A stretch of 64,000 nt of DNA from RUG12461 sp045661345 (lineage in GTDB: Bacteria; Bacillota; Clostridia; Lachnospirales; Lachnospiraceae): assembly GCA_045661345.1 (NCBI GenBank), contig JAZRFM010000015.1, positions 1 through 64,000 of the forward strand, written 5' to 3'. Below, piece by piece: positions 45,324-53,353 of this stretch (positions are counted from its first letter, which is position 1; every line of letters begins with the position of its first letter). Below the pieces are notes generated by a model, which was not told the DNA's origin, searched no databases, and saw only the letters and a list, made by a program, of their open reading frames with translations. The position numbers and the translations under genes were made by a program.

Positions 45324-45833
45324 CTCCTTTTCTGTATATTTTTCTATATATCATTTAGGTGCTGGTATGATTGTAAGTGCACTTTCATAGCTATGTATAA
45401 AAATAACGGATGTGTTTCGCAATTTCTTACTTGCCGCATCCATTCATAATAATACGTTATATTTTTGATTCTTTTGGGAGTGAGTCAGAGAGATATTTTT
45501 GTGGGGGAAACCTTATATACCTATATCATCATGCTATTTTTGAGGCATCCCCATCCGAGGCAACTCAGCGAAGTTACCGAGGAAGTCCCTTGAAAAAATG
45601 GTAATTTGGTAATTTCCATAAGTAGAATATTGAAATTACTTTAGACCATTCCCTATTTTTTATCGTCCTCTACACGCCAAGACGACAATTTGTTATATCT
45701 GCATTAAATTATGAATACGTTCGCTTTGTATATGCGTATTTCTTGAAAATAATGCCCATTCTTTTATCCGATTTTTTTCAGATTCGGAAAAAAATACAGA
45801 CTACATAATGTCGATCTTACCATAACAAAAAAC

Positions 45834-45870
45834 CTCGCAAAGCCCTATCCATTAAGCTTTGCGAGATTTT
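45834..45870 (-). terminator. terminator directly behind the truncated tRNA
   Basis: CTCGCAAAGC (45834-45843) and GCTTTGCGAG (45856-45865) form a perfect 10-bp stem. On the minus strand it is followed by TTTTTTG, and it lies 31 bases past the end of the tRNA half. Confidence 0.85.
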
Positions 45871-45895
45871 GATTTTACTTCAAATATGTAAGCTA

Positions 45896-45995
45896 TCTAC
45901 GTCCCGAACGTAGCGCTCTACCAAACTGAGCCACACGCCGTATTACAGCAAAACGCATTATAACACGGCTCTTGTGGCTTGTCCAGCAATTTCTA
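45896..45995 (-). repeat. right copy of direct repeat: orphan 5' half of tRNA-Pro with promoter
   Basis: Bases 45896-45940 encode the tRNA-Pro acceptor 5' strand, D arm and entire anticodon arm. The variable loop, T arm and acceptor 3' strand are missing. The promoter (TGGACA at 45980-45985, TATAAT at 45957-45962, spacing 17) is intact. This cannot make a tRNA but should be transcribed. Confidence 0.9.
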
Positions 45996-46119
45996 ATGGT
46001 TTTCCTTTTTTCTTGCTTTTTATTCTTCCTTCCTGTTCATGAGCATTTCCATAGCGGCATGACGAACCGCACCAAATATCTCCAGAAAATTACCGAATGA
46101 CATCATATCACAATTACCG

Positions 46120-46155
46120 AAACAAGCCCGATTGGATCACCAGCCGGGCTTGTTT
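46120..46155 (-). terminator. terminator after the SGNH-HAD gene
   Basis: AAACAAGCCCG (46120-46130) pairs perfectly with CGGGCTTGTTT (46145-46155), downstream of the stop at 46192. Confidence 0.75.
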
Positions 46156-46191
46156 ATACAATTCCGCCCCTCGGTGGAAATGAACAGAATC

Positions 46192-47475
46192 CTATAGGAT
46201 CCTCTCTCTTAGATCAGATACACTTTCAGCGATAGCCGTTGCGCCCGCTGCAGTGAGTTCTTCTATGTCCCCATAGCCGTACAGAACCCCAATGGAGTCT
46301 ATCCCGACTTCTTTCGCTGCCGTCACATCATTTTCTCTGTCGCCGATCATCACGACCCGGGACTGATCCGTGATTTTGTAATGATCCAGGCAAAAACGTA
46401 TGACATCGGATTTATGCGGTCGACTTTGATCATCGGCTGTAGCCACAAAATCAAAATATTCTCTCAATCCAAAATGCGCAAGAACGGTATTGGTGGCCTG
46501 TGCACTTTTCGATGTGGCAACCGCCAACGTCATTCCTTCCCGCCGTAAATCCGAGAGCAATTCGGGAATCCCCGGATACACTTCATTTTCCAGAACACCG
46601 CCCATGGTATTGTAATATTCCCTGTATAACGCGATTGCCTTTTCTGTATCCTCCGGGGAGTAACCCAACACGCTGTGAAAAGAATCCTTCAGGGGCGGAC
46701 CCACAAATCTGCGCAACAGATTTGTGTCCGTTACAGGATCTCCCATTTTCGCCGTCGCATACATAAACCCGTTCATGATTCCAGGTCCGGAATCTGTCAG
46801 GGTACCATCCAGATCGAAGAGGATGTAGGAATATGTTTTTTTCTCAGCGATACGGATCACCTCCTCACAAAGCCTGTCCGCCAGCATCCTATGTCCCTCC
46901 GGAGACAGATGCAGGGAATCAAACTCTGAGGGACGAATGCATGCGGCGGCATCAAAAAAGATACAGCCCTTTTCCTTGGCAACAGCCCGATAAAACGCCG
47001 GAAATCTTCTCGATTCCTTGATCGCTCTCTCGGTAAATGCACCATAGAACGGAGAGTTCCTGATGTTTTCCCCGATCTCCGGGGGAGAGACCAATAGGAT
47101 CTTCGGCACGAAACCCTGTTTTTCCAGCGTAAATGTTTTTATCACATCTACGAGCACGCCCACATTGTCTGCAATCTGCTCCGCTGTCAGGTGAAAAGTC
47201 TCTTTGAGATCATTGCTGCCCAGCATCAGGATCACAATATCCACGGGTCTATGGGAATGCAGACAGGGACGCAGATAATCCAATCCGTTTTTCCAGCCGT
47301 CGACGGGATCATCCTGAACGGTGGTCCGTCCGTTGCAGCCTTCTTCGATCACATGATACTTTTCCCCGAGTAGAAGCTGTAATCTTCCGGGATAACGGAC
47401 ATCCCGGGGATAACGCATGCCTGTCTCGGGGATATATCCATATGTGTTTGAGTCTCCATAACAAAGAACCGTCAT
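46192..47475 (-). CDS. SGNH hydrolase - HAD phosphatase fusion
   Basis: One 427-residue chain carries two enzymes. Residues 1-208 are an SGNH/GDSL hydrolase: G-D-S-N with Ser9, G-S-N-D at 86-89, and D-x-x-H at 186-189. Residues 214-427 are a phosphoglycolate-phosphatase-like HAD domain: D-L-D-G-T at 221-225, a T-S-K motif, and I-G-D-R-E-N-D. I start it at ATG 47475, which follows AAGGAGG. An acyl/acetyl esterase joined to a sugar-phosphate phosphatase suggests successive steps on one substrate, which is inference. Confidence 0.92.
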   Translation of the reverse strand: MTVLCYGDSNTYGYIPETGMRYPRDVRYPGRLQLLLGEKYHVIEEGCNGRTTVQDDPVDGWKNGLDYLRPCLHSHRPVDIVILMLGSNDLKETFHLTAEQIADNVGVLVDVIKTFTLEKQGFVPKILLVSPPEIGENIRNSPFYGAFTERAIKESRRFPAFYRAVAKEKGCIFFDAAACIRPSEFDSLHLSPEGHRMLADRLCEEVIRIAEKKTYSYILFDLDGTLTDSGPGIMNGFMYATAKMGDPVTDTNLLRRFVGPPLKDSFHSVLGYSPEDTEKAIALYREYYNTMGGVLENEVYPGIPELLSDLRREGMTLAVATSKSAQATNTVLAHFGLREYFDFVATADDQSRPHKSDVIRFCLDHYKITDQSRVVMIGDRENDVTAAKEVGIDSIGVLYGYGDIEELTAAGATAIAESVSDLRERIL

Positions 47476-47575
47476 TCTGCTTGCCTCCTTATCCTGTCCG
47501 AACAAAACTGTCGTCATGGAAAGCATTTCATTGTATAATAGGGTAAACAGACCTATTATCAATGGATAAAACACC

Positions 47576-47716
47576 ATGAAAGAATTCTTGAAACAGTTAT
47601 TTCAGGCACTCAGGGAATCCCTGGTCCGATATAAAGTATTGTGTGTTGTGTGCGCGCTTCTGTTGCTCGTTGTCCTTCTCGTCGCACTTTGGAACAATCA
47701 CGCATTGGGCGCGTAG
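47576..47716 (+). CDS. small single-membrane-segment protein
   Basis: This 46-residue frame starts M-K-E-F-L-K-Q-L-F-Q-A-L-R-E-S-L and has one strongly hydrophobic segment (V-L-C-V-V-C-A-L-L-L-L-V-V-L-L-V-A-L-W). An amphipathic start plus one membrane helix is typical of real small membrane proteins. A TATAAT-like element lies about 40 bases upstream, but the ribosome binding site is weak. Function is unknown. Confidence 0.5.
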   Translation: MKEFLKQLFQALRESLVRYKVLCVVCALLLLVVLLVALWNNHALGA

Positions 47717-47738
47717 GGCAGGAGGCGTTTCTTTACGG

Positions 47739-48440
47739 CTACTCACCCTCCGTCAGCAGCAATTCTCTCACGAGGGCCGCAGCAAGCTCCGGTTTTTGAG
47801 AGGCATAGGCAATGCCGATGACGGGAGGCGTGTCGCCGTACAGGCCGCTGCTGCCGATCCTGTCGCCGCCGTCCATACGGATCCCCCGGGCGTAGGTCGT
47901 ACCGGGCGCATCATCTTCGTCCTGCTCCGCAAAGGAGAAAAGATCCGGATCTTTTTCCACCCAAATAATCCTGTCTCCCAGCGCTTCCATTTCTTCCTGG
48001 GAAAAATAATACTGCACCGGGACAAACGCCCCGAGGCTTGCCTGCTCCCGGTACAGATCCTCCGGCATCATCACCACGTCCGCGCTTCCGGATCCCATGA
48101 TCGTCGTGAACGCCTGCATTGCATAAATATCGCTTGAGGAAGAACCGCCGAGGTACTGAATACTGGTATTCAGCAGGACTTCCTCTTTTTCGGGATCTAT
48201 CCACTGCTCCGTAAGGAAGTCCGTAAAAAGCGCATTGGTAACCTCCTCGCCGGCATAGGGATCCGCATTGACCGCCAGGACATAAAGAGCGTTATCTTTT
48301 TTACTGCTTACGGCTCGGATGATGGAAATCGCCACAATGACCCCGATCACGATCAGGATCACCACCCATTTGTAGTAGTCCCAGAAATAGGTGAGCTTTT
48401 CTTTTCCTTTCAGGTCTCTTAGTTTGGGTACATTCTCCAT
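47739..48440 (-). CDS. membrane-anchored protein of unknown function
   Basis: The 233-residue protein has one membrane segment (about 25-43) and an extracytoplasmic domain of ~185 residues. The domain has a G-G-S-S-S-S-D-I-Y-A motif and a periplasmic-binding-protein-like feel (S-A-D-V-V-M-M-P). I cannot name a family. It starts 12 bases after the PBP stop and is probably co-transcribed with it. Confidence 0.7.
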   Translation of the reverse strand: MENVPKLRDLKGKEKLTYFWDYYKWVVILIVIGVIVAISIIRAVSSKKDNALYVLAVNADPYAGEEVTNALFTDFLTEQWIDPEKEEVLLNTSIQYLGGSSSSDIYAMQAFTTIMGSGSADVVMMPEDLYREQASLGAFVPVQYYFSQEEMEALGDRIIWVEKDPDLFSFAEQDEDDAPGTTYARGIRMDGGDRIGSSGLYGDTPPVIGIAYASQKPELAAALVRELLLTEGE

Positions 48441-48451
48441 ACCGACGCTCC

Positions 48452-50584
48452 TTACAATCCGTTTATCGCATTCAGATAATCCTGAATCTGCCGCAGCTGC
48501 TCCTCCCAGAGTCTCTGATGTTCCTCCGGCGTCATCTCCTCCGGCGGTTTTTGTTCCACAGGCGCTTCCTGTACCCCCGGCTCCGTCATCTCTTCCGGCT
48601 CCTCCGGTGTTACCTCCAGATAGGGCAGGAATTCCATCGGCGCTTTCCCATCATGGATCTTTTGCATATAGTCCTGCCAGATATGCCCCGGGTACGAATT
48701 GCCGGACAGCCCCGCAAAGGAGCGCGGCAGGTCATAGCCGACCCAGATTCCTGTCGTGTAATATCTCGTATATCCGACAAACCAGCCGTCCTTGTTGTCA
48801 TTCGTCGTCCCGGTCTTGCCGGCACAGGGCATCTCTCCAAGATCCAGTCCTCTTCCGGTGCCTTCCGTCATAACACTGGTCAGCATATCCGTCATCATCC
48901 GGGATGCATTTTTCTTATAGACCTGCTCCCCTTCCGGAGGCGCTTCATACAAAACGTTTCCGTCCGCATCCGTGATCCGCCGCACACAGGTGGGCGCCCG
49001 AAAAGTGCCGTCGTTTTCAATTGCCGCAAATCCGGAGGTCATCTCCACCGGGGATGCTCCATAGGTGAATCCGCCAAGCACCACAGCCGGACGCAGATCC
49101 TTTGCGGAAATATGCGTAAAATGCAGTTTGTCCAGATAAGACAGTCCCACGGAAGGAGACAGCTCCAGAAACAACTGGTGCGCCACGGTATTCTTGGAAA
49201 GCGCCACCGCCTGCCGCAGTGTCATCTCCCCTGCGTAGCCGCCGCCGGCATTGGAGGGTCCGTCCTCCGTTTTTTCATCCACCACAATCGTATCCGGCGT
49301 ATAGCCCCGTTCCAGACTGGGAGTGTATACGATCAACGGTTTGATCGAACTGCCGGGCTGACGAAAGCTCTGATACGCGCGGTTCAGGGTATATCCGGGC
49401 AATGACTGACTCCGTCCGCCCACAATCGCCGTGACGAGACCGGTATCGTTGCTGATGCAGACCCCGGCACTCTGCATGGCATAGACCCCTTCCCCGTTGA
49501 CCTCCTGGAACTCCTGAAGCCCCTGATCGATGGAGTCCTGCAGCTCCTGCTGCATGGCAAGATCCAACGAGGTATAAATCCGGTATCCGCCGGTGTACAG
49601 CTCTTTCTGACAGATTGCATACATATCGCCATAGGCTTTGTCATACTGCGCCTGCAGATTCGAGGCCATATCATATTTGTACAGAAACGGAAACCCTCTC
49701 ATTTCCATCAGCGCACGGGTCGCACAGTAATACGCATAGGTCTCCACATATACGTTTTTCGTATTATACGCCTGATTCAGCGTAATGGGTTCCTCCAATG
49801 CCAGATGGTAAGTGGACGTGGAAATGATCTGATCCTCATACATATACCTTAAGATCCGGTCCCGTCTGGCCAGGGTATTTTCCATATTTGTGAGGGGGTC
49901 ATAAAGACTCGGATTGTTTGGAATCGCCAGCAGAAAACAGATCTCGGAAAGTGAGAGCTCCGCGGTATTCTTCTGAAAATAGCCGCGGCTGGCCGCCTCA
50001 ATTCCGTAATAGCCGTTGGCAAAATAGATGTTGTTCAGATAAAACTCCAGAATCTGATCCTTGGTGTATTTTTTTTCCAGCGCTTTTGCCAGAAAGATCT
50101 CTTCCATCTTGCGCTGCCATGTACGATCCATCGTCAGATAGATGTTTCGGGCAAGCTGCTGGGTGATGGTGCTCCCGCCCTGGGTCGGTTCGCCGTTTTT
50201 CAGCATCGCCAGAAAGGCTCTGGCGATTGCCTTGGCATCAACACCTTTGTGTTCGTAGAATTTTTTATCCTCAACGGAAACGATGGCGGCCTTCACATCG
50301 TAAGGAATCTTATCAGCTGTCAGATAGTAACTGTTTTTTTCCGCGGAAAGGGTTGAGATCACGGTGCCGTCCGCCGCATAGACAATGGAGGTCTCCGCAG
50401 TCCGAAAGTCCTCCGGCGTGGAGGCTCTGCCGATCCGTTCTCCCGATTCTTTGAGTGCGTGGATCTCTCCCGCGTATCCGCCTAGCAGATAGTAGAGCAA
50501 TCCTGCCACCAAGAGAAGCAGCAGCACCAGCTGGATACGGAAGAAAATCCAAAAGCCGCGATGGGGCTTTGGCTTTTTTTTCAT
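48452..50584 (-). CDS. class A penicillin-binding protein (PBP1a-type)
   Basis: The 710-residue enzyme polymerises and crosslinks peptidoglycan. It has a membrane anchor (about 14-34). The glycosyltransferase-51 domain has E-D-K-K-F-Y-E-H-K-G and G-G-S-T-I-T-Q-Q-L-A-R-N. The transpeptidase domain has S-S-I-K-P, S-K-N and K-T-G-T-T-N-D. The tail is rich in Glu and Pro. It overlaps the end of the YhgE/Pip gene by four bases (ATGA). Confidence 0.95.
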   Translation of the reverse strand: MKKKPKPHRGFWIFFRIQLVLLLLLVAGLLYYLLGGYAGEIHALKESGERIGRASTPEDFRTAETSIVYAADGTVISTLSAEKNSYYLTADKIPYDVKAAIVSVEDKKFYEHKGVDAKAIARAFLAMLKNGEPTQGGSTITQQLARNIYLTMDRTWQRKMEEIFLAKALEKKYTKDQILEFYLNNIYFANGYYGIEAASRGYFQKNTAELSLSEICFLLAIPNNPSLYDPLTNMENTLARRDRILRYMYEDQIISTSTYHLALEEPITLNQAYNTKNVYVETYAYYCATRALMEMRGFPFLYKYDMASNLQAQYDKAYGDMYAICQKELYTGGYRIYTSLDLAMQQELQDSIDQGLQEFQEVNGEGVYAMQSAGVCISNDTGLVTAIVGGRSQSLPGYTLNRAYQSFRQPGSSIKPLIVYTPSLERGYTPDTIVVDEKTEDGPSNAGGGYAGEMTLRQAVALSKNTVAHQLFLELSPSVGLSYLDKLHFTHISAKDLRPAVVLGGFTYGASPVEMTSGFAAIENDGTFRAPTCVRRITDADGNVLYEAPPEGEQVYKKNASRMMTDMLTSVMTEGTGRGLDLGEMPCAGKTGTTNDNKDGWFVGYTRYYTTGIWVGYDLPRSFAGLSGNSYPGHIWQDYMQKIHDGKAPMEFLPYLEVTPEEPEEMTEPGVQEAPVEQKPPEEMTPEEHQRLWEEQLRQIQDYLNAINGL

Positions 50585-52746
50585 AGCATGATCCCTGTTT
50601 TTGCCTTACTTTCCTCGATCTTCTCATTCAGCCTTCGGCAGGGTATCGCGAGCACAAGACCGATGAAAAGGGAGACTGCCGCAAATACCAAAAGCAATAA
50701 TAGAGAAATCCAGTAATCCATCCCATACATCCCGGCCACACATTCCTTCATCGCCCGAAGCCCGTAGGTAAAGGGCAGATACACATACAGCTTCTGGTAA
50801 ATCTCCGGCAGTACCTCGATGGGGAACGTACCTCCGGCGCCGGCCACCTGCAGTACCATGATGACTACGGCAATCGCTTCTCCCACATTTCCGAAGGCGA
50901 CTGTCAGCGAATACATCATGAGGGTGAAGACAAAGCTGATCACCGAACATGCAAACCAGAATAAAAACGGCTCTTTGCACTGGATCCCGATGAAAAAGAA
51001 ATTGCCGAGCACGATCAGCAGCGTCTGCAGCTGTCCGATGATGAAAAACATGAGATATCTGCCGAAAAAGGCCTGGTAATGCCTGACGTTATGCAGTTTT
51101 TCATCCGGTTCGACCTTGACGTGCATGATCGCCACCAGAATCAATGCCCCTACCCAGATGGCAAGAATCGTATAAAACGGCGCCATGGCGGAGCCGTAAT
51201 TCTCGATGGGGTAAACCTCTACGGTTTCTATGGTAACCGGCGAAGAAATAAACGAGCCCATGAGATCTGGATCTGTCCGCAGCATATCCATAATCTCCTG
51301 ATACTGCTCATCCCTGGAGAGGGAAAGGATGTGCTTGATATACTGATCTACCGTTTCTCTTAGGTCTGCGGCCATGTCACGGGATTCCTGAAGGCTTCCG
51401 CCGCCGCTGTTCATGGTATCCTTATACTGCTGGAGCACAACTGCCACATCAGAAAAATTGCCGTCTACGGAATTCAGCACGTCAGCCGCGCCGATCATGG
51501 AAACACGCATGTCGTCCATCATGGTATCAATTCTTGGCTGCACATTGTAGGTGTAATCATCCCGCAGGGCTTTGACGGCAGCTCTGCAGTTTTCCACCTC
51601 TCCCTGAATCTGTACGGAAAGATTCGCAAGATCCTGCTCCGTCTTTGCACCGGTGGTTGCAATGGCTTTTAAATCCGACGTCAGCGTGGCGAAGGTTTGT
51701 TCCACATAATCATATTCCGTTGTGATCCGCTGTTTGACGTCATCGCTGACTACGCTGCCCAGGGAGGAAAGGGTCGACTTGATATTGATGGAATGCTGGA
51801 GGCCTTCTGCAATGGTGGCATACTGGGCGATGGTCTCCGGTCCCTGAATGCCGCTCTGGATCATGGACAGGTGCGAGGAAATGGATGCAGAGAGGCTGTC
51901 GAGGGACTGTTCAATCGTATCCATACTGACCGTCAATAGCCGCGCCGCTGCTCTGGCGCTCCCATCCGCGGCAATGAGCGCCCCCTCCAGTGTGTTTACC
52001 GTAGACTGACCGTTATCCACTACCGCATCCAGATTCGGCAGCATCACCTGTGTGGTGGTCAGAAGACTGGCTGCGGAATTCGTGATATTGATAAAGGAAT
52101 CCAGCATGGTGATGTAAACCGACAGTTCCCGGTAAAGCTCATTCATCTGCTCCAGAACCACGTCCAGAAGCGTGACCCCTGTCTGCTGCTGTGCAGCGGA
52201 CATCACATTGCCGACCTCCACCATGGATTCCGTCAGGGTGCTCACAAAGGTTGCATTTACCTGCTCCTTGACTGCCTGCTGCGCTTTGGAGGTAATCTTC
52301 GGTGCTATGGCGTTCTTTTTTTCATTTTCGTAGTATTCGATCTGACCATGGCTGACGTTCCCGTTCAGAAAACCCAGCATGTCAGTGGTGAAGGATTCCG
52401 GAATGACCAGAGCCGCATAGTATTCCCCGTTATTTACCCCCGCCAGTGCTTCCTGAGAGGTATCCGTAAATACCCAGCCGATGGTGGTATTTGCTTTCAG
52501 TCCCTCCACGACACTATCGCCGATGTTGACCTTCACGCTCTCCAGTTCCGCCCCCACATCATCCGAGCAGACCGCGATCTGCATCCTGGAGGTCGCCTCC
52601 GGACCGTAGGGATCCCAGTTGGAGAGAATGTTAAACCATGCATACAAAGAGGGCAGCACGGAAAGACCCATGATAAACACAAGGGCTACCACATTGGAGC
52701 TGATTCTTTTTACATCCAGAAGAAAAATCTTAAGAATGTTTTTCAT
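50581..52746 (-). CDS. YhgE/Pip-family membrane protein
   Basis: The 721-residue protein has an N-terminal membrane segment, a long extracellular helical region, and a C-terminal block of five to six membrane segments. The start region with Y-A-W-F-N-I and W-D-P-Y-G is the YhgE/Pip signature. Relatives include the phage-infection protein Pip of lactococci and the secretion accessory EsaA. It overlaps the small membrane protein gene upstream by 17 bases and the PBP downstream by four. Confidence 0.92.
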   Translation of the reverse strand: MKNILKIFLLDVKRISSNVVALVFIMGLSVLPSLYAWFNILSNWDPYGPEATSRMQIAVCSDDVGAELESVKVNIGDSVVEGLKANTTIGWVFTDTSQEALAGVNNGEYYAALVIPESFTTDMLGFLNGNVSHGQIEYYENEKKNAIAPKITSKAQQAVKEQVNATFVSTLTESMVEVGNVMSAAQQQTGVTLLDVVLEQMNELYRELSVYITMLDSFINITNSAASLLTTTQVMLPNLDAVVDNGQSTVNTLEGALIAADGSARAAARLLTVSMDTIEQSLDSLSASISSHLSMIQSGIQGPETIAQYATIAEGLQHSINIKSTLSSLGSVVSDDVKQRITTEYDYVEQTFATLTSDLKAIATTGAKTEQDLANLSVQIQGEVENCRAAVKALRDDYTYNVQPRIDTMMDDMRVSMIGAADVLNSVDGNFSDVAVVLQQYKDTMNSGGGSLQESRDMAADLRETVDQYIKHILSLSRDEQYQEIMDMLRTDPDLMGSFISSPVTIETVEVYPIENYGSAMAPFYTILAIWVGALILVAIMHVKVEPDEKLHNVRHYQAFFGRYLMFFIIGQLQTLLIVLGNFFFIGIQCKEPFLFWFACSVISFVFTLMMYSLTVAFGNVGEAIAVVIMVLQVAGAGGTFPIEVLPEIYQKLYVYLPFTYGLRAMKECVAGMYGMDYWISLLLLLVFAAVSLFIGLVLAIPCRRLNEKIEESKAKTGIML

Positions 52747-53323
52747 CGGTTACTTCCTCTGCTGTTTCTTCGGACTGTTCCACTGCTTCTTCTTCCGGCA
52801 AATCCTGTTTTTCCGACAGTTCCTCCGGCAGGTTCGTCTCCTCCACGTCAGGCATGATCACGTTCAGATCCAGCACCTCCCCGATCTCCTGCTCTTCTTC
52901 AGCCTCTTTGGTTTCTGCCGGCTCCTCTCCTGCGCCCAGCATCAGGAAGTGCTCTGCCTTATCCTTTACGTTTCTTAAGGTTTCTTCCATGTTTTCCATA
53001 TGCTGGCCGATCAGGGAACGCACTTCCACCTCTTCTTCGCCGCGGAACTGGGCGAGACGCTGCTGGAGCCTATGATCCGCATACTCCACCAGGATCAGAA
53101 AGACCGCGATTCCATACAAGGAAATGATCCACAGCATCAAAAACAGCGGTTTGCTGCTGTCTGTCAGAAACATCAGGATCAGAAAAAAAACCGGCACAAA
53201 AACAAGACAGGCGATGCCGACGCGAATCCTGTGCTTGTTCCGGAGATGGGTTCTGTCCTCATACTCCATCATGGCGCGATACATTTTTTCGTATTTTGAT
53301 TCTTTATCCATGTTTTTATCCAT
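52730..53323 (-). CDS. small two-helix membrane protein between YhgE/Pip genes
   Basis: This 197-residue protein has two membrane segments near residues 28-48 and 54-72 and a long acidic, Glu-rich cytosolic tail. I do not recognise it. Overlap with the YhgE/Pip gene downstream suggests a functional link, perhaps a partner of the two large proteins. Confidence 0.7.
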   Translation of the reverse strand: MDKNMDKESKYEKMYRAMMEYEDRTHLRNKHRIRVGIACLVFVPVFFLILMFLTDSSKPLFLMLWIISLYGIAVFLILVEYADHRLQQRLAQFRGEEEVEVRSLIGQHMENMEETLRNVKDKAEHFLMLGAGEEPAETKEAEEEQEIGEVLDLNVIMPDVEETNLPEELSEKQDLPEEEAVEQSEETAEEVTDEKHS

Positions 53324-53353
53324 CCGTGCTTCCCCCCGCAGGGCATGATGCCG

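Larger units (their letters stand above)
45324..46191. other. 868-base gap containing the truncated tRNA-Pro and island end
   Basis: The left part (45324-45830) shows no gene; it has one more GGTAATTTGGTAA word near 45599. The right part holds a strong terminator, the tRNA-Pro 5' half, its promoter, diverged flank similar to 36553-36614, and the terminator of the SGNH-HAD gene. Confidence 0.75.

Noticed and set aside
45896..45940. A second functional tRNA-Pro
   Set aside because: It lacks the T arm and the 3' acceptor strand, and what follows cannot pair with the 5' acceptor strand.
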